Positions 7,958-16,283 of a stretch of 64,000 nucleotides of DNA are shown one piece after another (the first letter of the stretch is position 1; each line of letters starts with the position of its first letter). The stretch spans positions 2,484,001-2,548,000 of the forward strand of contig NZ_CP007440.1 in the NCBI RefSeq assembly GCF_001579845.1, in the 5' to 3' direction. The notes under the pieces are model-generated. The model saw only the letters and a list, made by a program, of their open reading frames with translations, made no database searches and was not told where the DNA came from. A program made the translations under genes and the position numbers. Origin of the DNA: Rhodoplanes sp. Z2-YC6860. GTDB lineage: Bacteria > Pseudomonadota > Alphaproteobacteria > Rhizobiales > Xanthobacteraceae.

Positions 7958-8926
7958 GTGTTGTTCGCCTATGCACTGGTGCTGCTGTTCGCAGCCGTGG
8001 CGCCTTGCGCTGCGAAGGACACCGGGCTGATTTTCGTCAGCAACGAGAAATCGAACAACATCATCGTGCTCGATCCAAAGACGCACGCGGTCGTGAAGGA
8101 CATCAAGACCTCGCGGCGGCCGCGCGACATGCATTTCGACGCCGCCCACGAGAAGCTTTACGTCGCCTGCGGCGACGACGACGTGATCGAGATCATCGAT
8201 GTGGCCAAGCTCGCGGTGATCGGTAAGCTTGCGACCGGCTCGAGCCCCGAGACGTTTGCGATCGATGAGGCCAAGCGCCGGATCTACGTCGCGAACGAGG
8301 AAGCCTCGTCGCTCTCCGTCATCGACATGGATCAGAACATCATCGTCCAGGAGGTGCCGACCGGCGCCGAGCCCGAGGGCGTCGCGATCGGCAAGGACGG
8401 CAAGCTGCTCTATGTGACGTCCGAGGTCGGCGACCTGGTGCACGAGATCGACGCGGCCGACGGTCACGTGACGCGCGACGTCGTGGTCGGCACCCGTCCG
8501 CGCCGTTTTGCGGCGACGCCGGACGGCAAGCAGCTCTGGGTCACGACGGAACTGTCGGGTGAGGTCTACATCATCGATCTGGCGTCGTTCACGGTGGCCG
8601 GCAAGATTGAGTTCCTGCCGCCGGGCATGCGCAAGAGCGACGTGACGCCGGTCGGCCTTGCGATGACCAAGGACGGCAAGACGGCCTACGTCACGCTCGG
8701 CCATGCCGCGCATGTCGCCGTGGTCGACGTGCCGTCACGCGCGGTGCAGAGCTACATGCTGGTCGGCAAGCGCTCCTGGGGCATCACCATGTCGCGGGAC
8801 GAGAAGCTTCTGTATGTCGCGAACGGCTTCGGCGACGACATCACCATCATCGACGCCAGAAGCCGGAAGCCGATCGTGTCGATTCCCGTCGGACGCGTGC
8901 CTTGGGGCGTGGTCGTCGATGATTAG
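7958..8926 (+). CDS. YVTN beta-propeller periplasmic protein, PQQ-catabolism-associated
   Basis: 322 residues from GTG 7958, which is preceded at 7 nt by AAAGGA; the open frame runs further upstream but that part has no protein character. A signal peptide (LFAYALVLLFAAVAPCAA) leads into repeated blades of the type GLIFVSNEKSNNIIVLD, EKLYVACGDDDVIEIID and RRIYVANEEASSLSVID. This is the family annotated as PQQ-dependent-catabolism-associated beta-propeller, found beside ABC genes in alcohol-oxidation and lanthanide-uptake loci. It probably acts in the periplasm. It is the first gene of an operon with the binding protein and permease. Confidence 0.85.
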   Translation: MLFAYALVLLFAAVAPCAAKDTGLIFVSNEKSNNIIVLDPKTHAVVKDIKTSRRPRDMHFDAAHEKLYVACGDDDVIEIIDVAKLAVIGKLATGSSPETFAIDEAKRRIYVANEEASSLSVIDMDQNIIVQEVPTGAEPEGVAIGKDGKLLYVTSEVGDLVHEIDAADGHVTRDVVVGTRPRRFAATPDGKQLWVTTELSGEVYIIDLASFTVAGKIEFLPPGMRKSDVTPVGLAMTKDGKTAYVTLGHAAHVAVVDVPSRAVQSYMLVGKRSWGITMSRDEKLLYVANGFGDDITIIDARSRKPIVSIPVGRVPWGVVVDD

Positions 8927-8969
8927 GGTGGTGCTGCATATCATCGAGGCCACGCGGACACTCTATCAC

Positions 8970-9075
8970 CGTCACCCTGAGGTGCGAGCGAAGCGAGCCT
9001 CGAAGGGCGACGGCCCGATTAGATCGGGGCCGCATCCTTCGAGGCCCGCCTTCGGCGGGCACCTCAGGGTGACGG
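8970..9075. repeat. Dispersed palindromic repeat, copy A
   Basis: A 106-bp element with inverted ends (CGTCACCCTGAGGTGC...CACCTCAGGGTGACGG) and two inner hairpins, including CCCGCCTTCGGCGGG. Near-identical copies occur at 23927-24033 and 50973-51080, in inverted orientation relative to this one. It sits between the beta-propeller stop and the binding-protein gene, within one operon, and its right end supplies a GTG that may be the start of the downstream gene. Confidence 0.9.
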
Positions 9076-10322
9076 GTCGAGAGCGTGCTCGTTTCGATAT
9101 CAAAAAGTCGTGCGCATTTCGAACCATCGCGGCCGTTGCGCTGGCATGGTTGCTCGGCCTTGCCGCTCCGAGCTTTGCCCAGAACGCACCCGCCCAAACC
9201 GACGCCCGCCAGAAGTTGACCATCGGCTACGTCGAGATCGAGGGCGATTCGCGCTACGAACCGATCATGGCCGAGCGGCTGGTGCTCAAGGCCCGCGAGC
9301 ATCCGTTCGACGGCGCACGCATCGGGCTCGACGACGCGAAGATCCTGGCGCGCGTTCTGAAGATCGATTTCGACCTGGAGCGCATCACCGTGAAATCGAG
9401 CGCCGAGGTCGCGCCGGCGGTGCAGCAGGCCGAGACGCGCAACATCCGGTTTTTCCTGATCGATGCGCCGGCCGAGGCGTTCAAGCCGCTCGCCAGCACC
9501 ATGCGCGGCCATGACGTGCTGCTGTTCAACGTTACGGCGCCGGACGACACGTTGCGCCGTGATCTTTGCGCGCGCGAGTTCGTCCACGTGCTGCCAAGCC
9601 AGTCCATGATCGCGGACGGCCTCGTCCAGTATCTGGCCTCGCGGAAGTGGACCAATTTTCTGGTGCTGCAAGGCCCGAAGCCGGGCGATGCGCTCGCCGC
9701 CAAGGCGTTCGAGGCCTCGGCCCAGAAATTCGGCGCCAGGATCGTCGCCAACAAGCCGTTCAAGCCCGGCACCGATCCGCGCGAGCGCGAGCTCAACAAC
9801 CCGGCGCTGCTGAGCGCCATCAGCCGCGACTATGACGTGGCGTTTGTCGCCGACGAGGACTTCGATTTCGTCCGCCAGGTGCCATTCCATCTGGTCAAGC
9901 CGCGTCCGATCGTGGGCGCCATCGATCTCGAGCCGCTGGCCTGGCACTGGACCTGGGATCACAACGGTGCGCCGCAGGTCAACGCGCGCTTCGCCAAGCT
10001 CGCCAAGCGCAACATGGAAGGCGCCGATTGGGCCGCCTGGATGGCGGTGAAGATGGTGGTGCAGGCGGCGCTGCGGACGAAGTCCGCCGACTTCAAGACG
10101 CAACGCGATTTCATTCTGAGCAGCGCGGCGGCCTTCGACGGCGACAAGGGCCTCGCCATGAGCATCCGGCCCTGGGACCATCAGCTCCGGCAGGCCATTC
10201 TGCTGGCGACACCTTATTATGTGACCGCGAGCGCTCCGGTGGAGGGCTTCCTGCACCAGACCAATGTGCTCGACACGCTGGGCGACGACGAGCCGCAGTC
10301 GCCGTGCCATTTGAACAGGTAG
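9069..10322 (+). CDS. Periplasmic binding protein of PQQ-alcohol-associated ABC system (LutA-like)
   Basis: About 417 residues. The open frame continues upstream through repeat A to an ATG at 8919, but the part before 9069 is repeat-encoded. The in-frame GTG at 9069 gives an N-region RARFDIKKSCAFRT and signal core VALAWLLGLAAPSFAQ. The mature protein has a branched-chain-type type I periplasmic-binding fold (LTIGYVEIEGDSRYEP...), as in the family annotated as PQQ-dependent alcohol dehydrogenase system binding protein. The permease gene follows after 5 bp. The true start is uncertain because the repeat replaced the original 5' region. Confidence 0.75.
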   Translation: MTGRERARFDIKKSCAFRTIAAVALAWLLGLAAPSFAQNAPAQTDARQKLTIGYVEIEGDSRYEPIMAERLVLKAREHPFDGARIGLDDAKILARVLKIDFDLERITVKSSAEVAPAVQQAETRNIRFFLIDAPAEAFKPLASTMRGHDVLLFNVTAPDDTLRRDLCAREFVHVLPSQSMIADGLVQYLASRKWTNFLVLQGPKPGDALAAKAFEASAQKFGARIVANKPFKPGTDPRERELNNPALLSAISRDYDVAFVADEDFDFVRQVPFHLVKPRPIVGAIDLEPLAWHWTWDHNGAPQVNARFAKLAKRNMEGADWAAWMAVKMVVQAALRTKSADFKTQRDFILSSAAAFDGDKGLAMSIRPWDHQLRQAILLATPYYVTASAPVEGFLHQTNVLDTLGDDEPQSPCHLNR

Positions 10323-10327
10323 CCACC

Positions 10328-11143
10328 ATGCAGCTTGCCCACACAGTCCGCGCGCTCCGCGCCGTCACCATGCGGGAGATTTTCAAATTCGTGCAGCAGC
10401 GCGGGCGTCTGCTCTCGGCGCTGGTGCGGCCGCTGATGTGGCTCGCGGTGTTCGCGGCCGGCTTCTACAACGTGTTCGGCGTCTCGATCATTCCGCCGTA
10501 CAAGACCTACATCACCTACCAAGTTTATATCGTGCCGGGGCTGCTCGGCATCATCCTCTTGTTCCACGGCATGCAGTCGTCGCTGTCGATGGTCTATGAC
10601 CGCGAGATGGGGGTGATGCGGCTGCTGCTTACCGCGCCGCTGCCGCGCTGGGTGCTGCTGGTGTGCAAGCTCGTCGCGGGCTGCGCGCTCTCGGTCATCA
10701 CCTGCTACGTGTTCATGCTGGTCTGCATTCCGTTCGGCGTGACCTTCGACTGGACCGGCTGGCTTTACGTGCTGCCGGCGCTGATCGCCGCGGGTTTGAT
10801 GCTCGGCTCGCTCTGGCTGTTCCTCTCGGTGCACATCAAGCAGCTCGAGAACTTCGCCGGCGCCATGAATTTCGTGATGTTCCCGATGTTCTTTTTCTCC
10901 TCGGCGCTTTATCCGTTGTGGAAGCTTCGCGAGGGCGGCTCCGAGGCGATCTACTGGGTGTCGATGATCAACCCTTTCACCCACGCCGTGGAGATGATCC
11001 GCTTCGCGCTCTATGGCATGTTCGAACCGGTCGCCACGCTGGTGGTGGTCGTCTCGACCGTGATCTTCTTCATGCTCGCGGTCTACGGCTACGATCCGCA
11101 GCGCGGCATGATGCGTCGCGGCGGTCAGCCGGCCCCGGCCTGA
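10328..11143 (+). CDS. ABC-2-type permease of the PQQ-alcohol/lanthanide cluster (LutF-like)
   Basis: 271 residues, six predicted membrane segments, ABC-2 membrane fold (REIFKFVQQRGRLLSALVRPLMWL; MVYDREMGVMRLLLTAPLPR; NPFTHAVEMIRFALYG). The ATG at 10328 follows the binding-protein stop by 5 bp. It should pair with the ATPase at 7031-7819. The combination of an exporter-type permease with a periplasmic binding protein and propeller is typical of the alcohol/lanthanide-associated system. Its 3' end overlaps the convergent ATPase gene at 11125 by 19 bp. Confidence 0.85.
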   Translation: MQLAHTVRALRAVTMREIFKFVQQRGRLLSALVRPLMWLAVFAAGFYNVFGVSIIPPYKTYITYQVYIVPGLLGIILLFHGMQSSLSMVYDREMGVMRLLLTAPLPRWVLLVCKLVAGCALSVITCYVFMLVCIPFGVTFDWTGWLYVLPALIAAGLMLGSLWLFLSVHIKQLENFAGAMNFVMFPMFFFSSALYPLWKLREGGSEAIYWVSMINPFTHAVEMIRFALYGMFEPVATLVVVVSTVIFFMLAVYGYDPQRGMMRRGGQPAPA

Positions 11144-11862
11144 TGGAGTCGCTGCTGGATCTCTTCACGAACTGCCGCAACCTCGGATGTGCTGCGCTTG
11201 CTGCGCGGCTTCGTGATCGGCACTTCGGCAACGACGCGGCAGGGGCTTGCCGACAACAGGAACACCCGATCGGCCAGGTTGATCGCTTCATCGATGTCGT
11301 GGGTGACGAGCAGCGCCGTCACCGGATTGCGAGACACGAGATCGGCGAGCGCCTGAACGAGCTGCGCCGCAAGCGCGCTGTCGAGCGACACGAACGGCTC
11401 GTCGAGCAGCAGGAGATCGGGCTCGACCGCGAAGGCGCGCGCCATGGCGACGCGGCGCGCGAGACCGAGCGACAACTCGCCGGGGAAGTTGTTGCGATGG
11501 GTCGCGAGCCCCAGCGAGGCGAACAGCGCATCGAGCGCGGCGTCCGACGCCTCGGGTGCCGCCAGCCGCACATTGTTCTCGACGGTGCGCCAGGGCAAAA
11601 GCCGCGGCTCCTGGAACATCATGCCGAGCCGGCCGTGATGCGGCAGCCGCACGGTGCCGTCGTAGTCGGCATCGAGGCCCGCGATGATGCGCAGCACCGT
11701 GGTCTTGCCGCAGCCCGAGGGCCCGAGCAGCGCGCCAACCTCGCCATAGCCCAGGCGAAGCTTGAATCCGGCCAGCACATCGCGCCGGCCGCCGAGGGCT
11801 GCGCCGAATGCCTTGTGCGCGATTTCGACCTCAAGCTGGGCCGGGACGCCAGCGGGCGGCAT
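11125..11862 (-). CDS. NitT/TauT-type ABC transporter ATPase with atypical signature
   Basis: 245 residues from the ATG at 11862; the frame also has a TTG at 11871. Walker A is GPSGCGKT, the Q-loop is MMFQEPRLLPW and Walker B is LLLLDEPF. The usual LSGGQ is replaced by LSLGLARR. This is the SsuB/TauB-like branch, which energises uptake of small anions or organics. It is the last gene of the operon with the permease (32-bp overlap) and binding protein. The changed signature could weaken or alter ATP hydrolysis; many working members tolerate variation here. Substrate unknown. Confidence 0.85.
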   Translation of the reverse strand: MPPAGVPAQLEVEIAHKAFGAALGGRRDVLAGFKLRLGYGEVGALLGPSGCGKTTVLRIIAGLDADYDGTVRLPHHGRLGMMFQEPRLLPWRTVENNVRLAAPEASDAALDALFASLGLATHRNNFPGELSLGLARRVAMARAFAVEPDLLLLDEPFVSLDSALAAQLVQALADLVSRNPVTALLVTHDIDEAINLADRVFLLSASPCRVVAEVPITKPRSKRSTSEVAAVREEIQQRLHQAGAG

Positions 11863-12571
11863 GTCGTTCAAGCGGCTGCACCAGAAGGGTTTCGATCGCG
11901 AGCATCACGGCAACGAAGGCCAGAGCATAGGCCAGGATGCGGGTCACGTCGAACAGTTGGAAGGCGACGCCGATCTCGAAGCCCACTCCATTGGGGCGGC
12001 CGAGAAGCTCGACGATCAGCACGATCTTCCAGACCAGCGACAGCCCGGAGCGGGCCGCGGCTGCGATATAGGGCGCGAGCTGCGGCATGATCACGTGGCG
12101 AAAGCGCACCCATGCGCTCATCCGGAACACCGACGCCATCTCGTCGAACTGCCGGTCGAGCGAGCGGGCGCCTTCGCGCACCGTCACGGTGACCAGCGGC
12201 AGCTTGTTCAGCGCCACCGCCGCGACCGCGGCTGCTTCGGTGAGGCCGGCCCAGACATAAGCCAGCACGATGATCACCAGCGCCGGAAGATTGAGCAGCA
12301 CCACGAGCCAGGGATCGCCGATGCGGTCGGCGGTGCGCGAACGGCCCATGATCAGGCCGAACGCGGTGCCGAGCGCCATGGCGATCGTGAAGGAGGCGGC
12401 GACGCGCGCCAGCGTCGCCGCGAGATTCAGCGCCAGCGCGCCCGATCGCGCCTCGGCCACGAGCGCAAGGCCCACCGTCTCCGGCGCCGGCAGGAGCCTG
12501 CCGCCTGCGACCTGCGAGCCTGCGTACCAGACTGCGATCAGGAGCCCGAGCGAAAGGAGCCGAAGCCACAC
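11831..12571 (-). CDS. NitT/TauT-type ABC transporter permease
   Basis: 246 residues with a GTG start at 12571. Hydrophobic segments and the BPD_transp_1 EAA-loop region (ARSLDRQFDEMASVFRMSAWVRFRHVIMPQLAPYI) mark an importer permease. The stop of the upstream binding-protein gene is 3 bp away and the downstream ATPase overlaps it. It would form the membrane channel for the binding protein at 12575. Because it sits in the same strand block as the TonB receptor, it may carry the receptor's cargo across the inner membrane; that is inference. Confidence 0.87.
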   Translation of the reverse strand: MWLRLLSLGLLIAVWYAGSQVAGGRLLPAPETVGLALVAEARSGALALNLAATLARVAASFTIAMALGTAFGLIMGRSRTADRIGDPWLVVLLNLPALVIIVLAYVWAGLTEAAAVAAVALNKLPLVTVTVREGARSLDRQFDEMASVFRMSAWVRFRHVIMPQLAPYIAAAARSGLSLVWKIVLIVELLGRPNGVGFEIGVAFQLFDVTRILAYALAFVAVMLAIETLLVQPLERHAARWRPGPA

Positions 12572-12574
12572 GCC

Positions 12575-13549
12575 TTATTCCCCACCATTTGGGCGGTAGA
12601 AGGTGCCGGGATCGAGCGCCTTGGCCGGCCCGACCAGGTCGGCGCCGCCGATCTCGGCGAGCACCAGATAGAGCGCCGCCGCGTCGCTGGCTTCTTCGCT
12701 CGCGGTCCGCTGCGGGATGCCTTCGAGATAGCGCTTGCGGTAGATCGCAAGTGTCGCGGCATCACTCGTGCCGATGCGTGGTGCGAGCCGTTGCCATTCG
12801 GCGTCCGAACTTGCCAGAATTGTCTTCGCTTCGTGCGTGACCTGCAGGAAGCGGTCGATTGTGCCGCGGTTGCGTGCAGCCCACGTCTCGTCGAACACAT
12901 AGCCGACGATCGAGATGGCGCCCTTGGCGCCGAACTGCTTCATCACGTCGTCCATGGCGATGGCGCGGCGAAAGCCCTTGCTTTCGAGCTCGGCGCAGAA
13001 ATTCCAGAACGTCAGCGTCGCGTCCTGCTCGCCTTGGATGGCTTTCTGCGTAAGCAGCGGCGGCGTGCCATAGATCAGCGTCGCGTCCTTCTTGAGATCG
13101 AGGCCGGAGCGCCGCGCCAGCGCCTGCAACAGGAGCCAGCTCTTGTCGATCGGGCCGCCGGCCACCGCGAGCTTCTTGCCCTTGAGATCGGCGATGCTCT
13201 GGATCGGCGAAGCCGCCGGCACCATCACGGCGCCGACCGTGCTCGAATAGGGATGGAACGTCAGCGTGCCGCCGAGCCCGCGCTCGCGTGCGACCCAGAG
13301 CCAGTCTGACAGGATCAGGTCGGCCGAGCCGCCCTTGAGCGCGATCTTACCGGCTTCCGTGCTGGCAAGTTCCGTAATTTCCAGGTCGAGGTCGGCTTTG
13401 CGGTCGAGGCCTTGGCTCTTGATGACATCGAGCTCCCAGGCCAGCGTGCCGGTCCTCTGCGCGGCAATACGAATCCGATCGGCAGCTTGTGCGCCGGTCG
13501 AGGCAAAAAGTAACAAAGCCGCCAGCAGCAGGCGCAGTTGGAATGTCAT
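12575..13549 (-). CDS. NitT/TauT-type ABC substrate-binding protein
   Basis: 324 residues. Signal peptide MTFQLRLLLAALLLFASTGAQA is followed by an SsuA/TauA/THI5-like fold (DRIRIAAQRTGTLAWELDVIKSQGLD; ADLILSDWLWVARERGLGG; LKGKKLAVAGGPIDKSWLLLQALARRSGLD). It is the first gene of a binding protein-permease-ATPase operon and lies 107 bp downstream of the TonB-dependent receptor gene. Ligand unknown. Its position between the receptor and the PQQ-type ABC genes suggests a shared uptake role. Confidence 0.87.
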   Translation of the reverse strand: MTFQLRLLLAALLLFASTGAQAADRIRIAAQRTGTLAWELDVIKSQGLDRKADLDLEITELASTEAGKIALKGGSADLILSDWLWVARERGLGGTLTFHPYSSTVGAVMVPAASPIQSIADLKGKKLAVAGGPIDKSWLLLQALARRSGLDLKKDATLIYGTPPLLTQKAIQGEQDATLTFWNFCAELESKGFRRAIAMDDVMKQFGAKGAISIVGYVFDETWAARNRGTIDRFLQVTHEAKTILASSDAEWQRLAPRIGTSDAATLAIYRKRYLEGIPQRTASEEASDAAALYLVLAEIGGADLVGPAKALDPGTFYRPNGGE

Positions 13550-13602
13550 TGCAAAGTCCCGACGCAGTCAGGCGGCAACCCTAGAGCATTGGGTGTACCG
13601 GT

Positions 13603-13623
13603 GAAAACCGCCCATTCGGCGGT
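13603..13623 (-). terminator. Possible intrinsic terminator after TonB receptor gene
   Basis: Read on the minus strand, ACCGCC and GGCGGT (13618-13623 and 13607-13612) form a 6-bp stem with a 5-nt loop, followed by TTTT. It lies 34 bp past the receptor stop and before the ABC operon. The stem is short, so partial read-through into the ABC genes is likely. Confidence 0.45.
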
Positions 13624-13656
13624 CCTGACCGTGCGGGATTGCGATGCTGCGGTTGC

Positions 13657-16170
13657 TCAGAGCTTGATTTTCATTCCTGCATAGATCGAGAGCGGCTGGC
13701 CGGGCGTCAGCGTGCGCTGGTCGGTGAGCGCCGTCGAGATGGCGTTCCGGACCGACGAGGGATCGAAATAGGTGCCGTAGGGGTAGTAGGTCTTGTTGAA
13801 CAGGTTGTTGACCAGCCCGAACAGCCGCACGTTCGGCGACAGGTCGTAGGATGTGTGCAGGTTGGCCACCCAGTAGCTCGAAAGCTTTTCGTTCTGGTTG
13901 GCATCGTCGCCGACGAAATACTGGCTGCCCACCACGATCACATCCGCGCCGACCTTCCACTTGGGCGTGACCAGGTATTCGGCTCCCGCTTTGAATTGGT
14001 GCTGCGGAATGCCCGGAATTTTCTTGCCCGGTGTGACGTGCACATTGCCGTCTGCGTCAGCCAAAGGGTTGTTGGGCGAGGGGAGGTCGCCGTCAAACTG
14101 ATAGGTCGCGTCGATGTAGCTGTAGCTGGCATAGGCGAACCACTTCTTCGAGCGGTATTCGGCGTTGGCCTCCAAGCCCTGCCGGCGAGTGGCATCGACG
14201 TTCTGGAACACGCCGCGGCCCTGGATCGGGCTTGCCACATTGACGATGTCGTTCTTGATGTCGGTGCGGAACAGCCCGACCTTCCATTCAAAGACGCCGC
14301 CGCGAAGCGGGCTCTGGCCGCGCAGCCCGGTCTCGTAGGTCTGCGATGTCACCTGCCGCAGCGGCGGATCCGAGACCAGGAAGCCTTCGAGGAGGCAGGG
14401 CTTGTTGGGGTTGGAGCAGCCGAGTTCGAGCGGCGTCGGCGCGCGGTTCGCCTCCGAATAGCCGCCATAGACCGTGACCCATGGATTGATCTTGTAGGCC
14501 AGCCCCACCATCGGATTGAGCTTGGTGAAGGTGTACCCGCCGTTGAGATCGGGGCTGGTGCCGAGAAGATCGGCGGTGCTGATCTTGGCGACGTTCAGCC
14601 GCGCGCCGGCGTTCAGCGACAGGTTCTTGGTGATGTCGAACACGTCGGTGGTGTAGAGGCCGTAGTAGGTGCTGTGTGCCTTGAGGCTGACCGGAGCGTA
14701 GCCGATGTTGCCCGCAGTGTGGATGATCTGTCCGGTGCCGGGAATGATCGAGTTCGGGCCGACGGACAAGTCCGGAAAAATGTAACCCAGTTCGCTGGCC
14801 GCGCCGAAGTCGACGCTGCTGTGGTCGATGCTGCCTCCGAACGAAAAGTTGTTGCCGTGGCCGAGCAGCTTGGCGGTGCTCGACGCCTCGGCCGAGGCGC
14901 CGATCGTGGTGGCGTCCGTCGAAGTGCGGTCGATGGTGCCATAAGGCACGCCGCGACACGGATTGACGCCGCCGACGGGCGGACAAGGAATCGCGGCATT
15001 ATTGGCCGTGAGGATCTGGCGCTGCGCCGCCGAAGCGCCGGGCGCCGAGTCATCGTTGAGGCACAGCACGTTGCCGAGGACGCCGCCGCATCGTTCGATA
15101 TCGCCGTCGTTGCCGTCGACATGGCGCTGCCGGAAATGACGGGCATAGAGATTGGTTTGCAGCGTCCAGTCGTCGGTGGCATTCACCTTGCCGTTCAGCG
15201 CAATGAGCTGCACATCGTTCCGCGTGGTCTGCGGCCATGTGTAGATCGCCTGCTTGTCCTTGTTCAGCAGTTGGATCGGCGTCGGCCCGACGACGCCGAA
15301 GGAGTTGTGGCCGACCTGGCCGATCAGATGGACCTCGGCGCGATCGCCTTTCCATCCAAGATCGCCGTAGAAACGCTGGACGTCCGCGGGCGATTGGTAC
15401 CGCCAGCCGTTGTCCTTGGCGCCTTGGACGGCGAGGTAGAGGCCGACGCCGTTCTTCTGCCCGCCATACTGGGCGCCGCCGGAAACCCGGCCATATGAGC
15501 CACCCATGCCTTCGACCTCGGTGCCGTTATAGGTGAAGCCATTCTTCATCTGGACATTGACCGCGCCGCCGAGCGCGTTCAGGCCGAACGTCGGATTGTT
15601 GGTCCACATGTCGACGCGGTTAATCGCGTTGGTCGGGATCAGGTCCCAATTGACCGTGTCGCCGAAAGCCTCGTTGACGCGGACGCCACTCATATAGACG
15701 GCGAGGCCTTGCGGCGTGCCCTGCAGCGGCGAAGCGGCGAAGCCGCGATAGCGCAGGTCCTGGGTGAAGCCGTTGCCCTGAACGTCGGTGACGGAGACGC
15801 CCGGCACGCGTTGCATCAGCGTGTCGGTGATCGACGGAGAATTGGTGCGTTCGAAATCCTCAGCGGTGAGCGTCTGGGTGTTGGCCGCGATCTTGTCGCG
15901 GTCGATGCCGCCACCTTCGGTCGTGCTCGGCGCCGGGGCGGGTGCGGCGGGCGCCTGCGTCGTGGTTTGCACAGGCGCGTTCGAGGCCCGGCGGATTCGT
16001 GCCGTCGAGCCGCTGAGCGGCGAGGGCGCGATCACGTCGATCTTGGGAAGAAACACCGACTCCTGGCTCTGGGCGGCATCGGACCAGACGGTTACGGCCA
16101 AGCCGAGCCCCGCCGCAAGCCACACGCGGCCGATCCCGGCCGACCGCCAATTGACACACCGCCCCAGCAC
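13657..16170 (-). CDS. TonB-dependent outer-membrane receptor (LutH-like candidate)
   Basis: About 837 residues from GTG 16170; the frame extends to a TTG at 16269. The GTG start gives a signal peptide (LGRCVNWRSAGIGR, then WLAAGLGLAVTVW, cleavage near AAQSQ). A TonB-box-like KIDVIAP follows, then the plug (SITDTLMQRVPGVSVTDVQG; GVRVNEAFGDTVNW; ALGGAVNVQMK) and a beta-barrel with a late NLFNKTYYPYG segment. Such receptors import metal chelates. Linkage to a sensor pair, PQQ-type ABC genes and pqqA suggests lanthanide-chelate uptake, which is inference. It lies 114 bp after the response-regulator stop, with two hairpins between. Confidence 0.85.
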   Translation of the reverse strand: MLGRCVNWRSAGIGRVWLAAGLGLAVTVWSDAAQSQESVFLPKIDVIAPSPLSGSTARIRRASNAPVQTTTQAPAAPAPAPSTTEGGGIDRDKIAANTQTLTAEDFERTNSPSITDTLMQRVPGVSVTDVQGNGFTQDLRYRGFAASPLQGTPQGLAVYMSGVRVNEAFGDTVNWDLIPTNAINRVDMWTNNPTFGLNALGGAVNVQMKNGFTYNGTEVEGMGGSYGRVSGGAQYGGQKNGVGLYLAVQGAKDNGWRYQSPADVQRFYGDLGWKGDRAEVHLIGQVGHNSFGVVGPTPIQLLNKDKQAIYTWPQTTRNDVQLIALNGKVNATDDWTLQTNLYARHFRQRHVDGNDGDIERCGGVLGNVLCLNDDSAPGASAAQRQILTANNAAIPCPPVGGVNPCRGVPYGTIDRTSTDATTIGASAEASSTAKLLGHGNNFSFGGSIDHSSVDFGAASELGYIFPDLSVGPNSIIPGTGQIIHTAGNIGYAPVSLKAHSTYYGLYTTDVFDITKNLSLNAGARLNVAKISTADLLGTSPDLNGGYTFTKLNPMVGLAYKINPWVTVYGGYSEANRAPTPLELGCSNPNKPCLLEGFLVSDPPLRQVTSQTYETGLRGQSPLRGGVFEWKVGLFRTDIKNDIVNVASPIQGRGVFQNVDATRRQGLEANAEYRSKKWFAYASYSYIDATYQFDGDLPSPNNPLADADGNVHVTPGKKIPGIPQHQFKAGAEYLVTPKWKVGADVIVVGSQYFVGDDANQNEKLSSYWVANLHTSYDLSPNVRLFGLVNNLFNKTYYPYGTYFDPSSVRNAISTALTDQRTLTPGQPLSIYAGMKIKL

Positions 16171-16175
16171 TCCGC

Positions 16176-16269
16176 CCCCAACAAGCTGTTCTTGTTGGGG
16201 AATTGTCCTCCGTTTGAAGGCCGCGAGTCCCGGGCACTTTTGCCAAATCGACCCGGGAACATTTGGCAA
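16176..16269 (-). promoter_or_regulatory. Two hairpins in the leader of the TonB receptor gene
   Basis: TTGCCAAAT (16240-16248) and ATTTGGCAA (16261-16269) are perfect 9-bp inverted repeats around a CCCGGG-containing loop. CCCCAACAAG (16176-16185) and CTTGTTGGGG (16191-16200) form a 10-bp stem with a 5-nt loop, ending 5 bp before the proposed GTG start at 16170. Neither is followed by a T-run. They may be operators or translational control structures for the receptor. Confidence 0.45.
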
Positions 16270-16283
16270 CGGTGGAAAATCTG

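Noticed and set aside
11762-15498. Two long plus-strand ORFs opposite the ABC and TonB receptor genes
   Set aside because: Composition is that of antisense shadows, and the minus-strand genes have unmistakable motifs.
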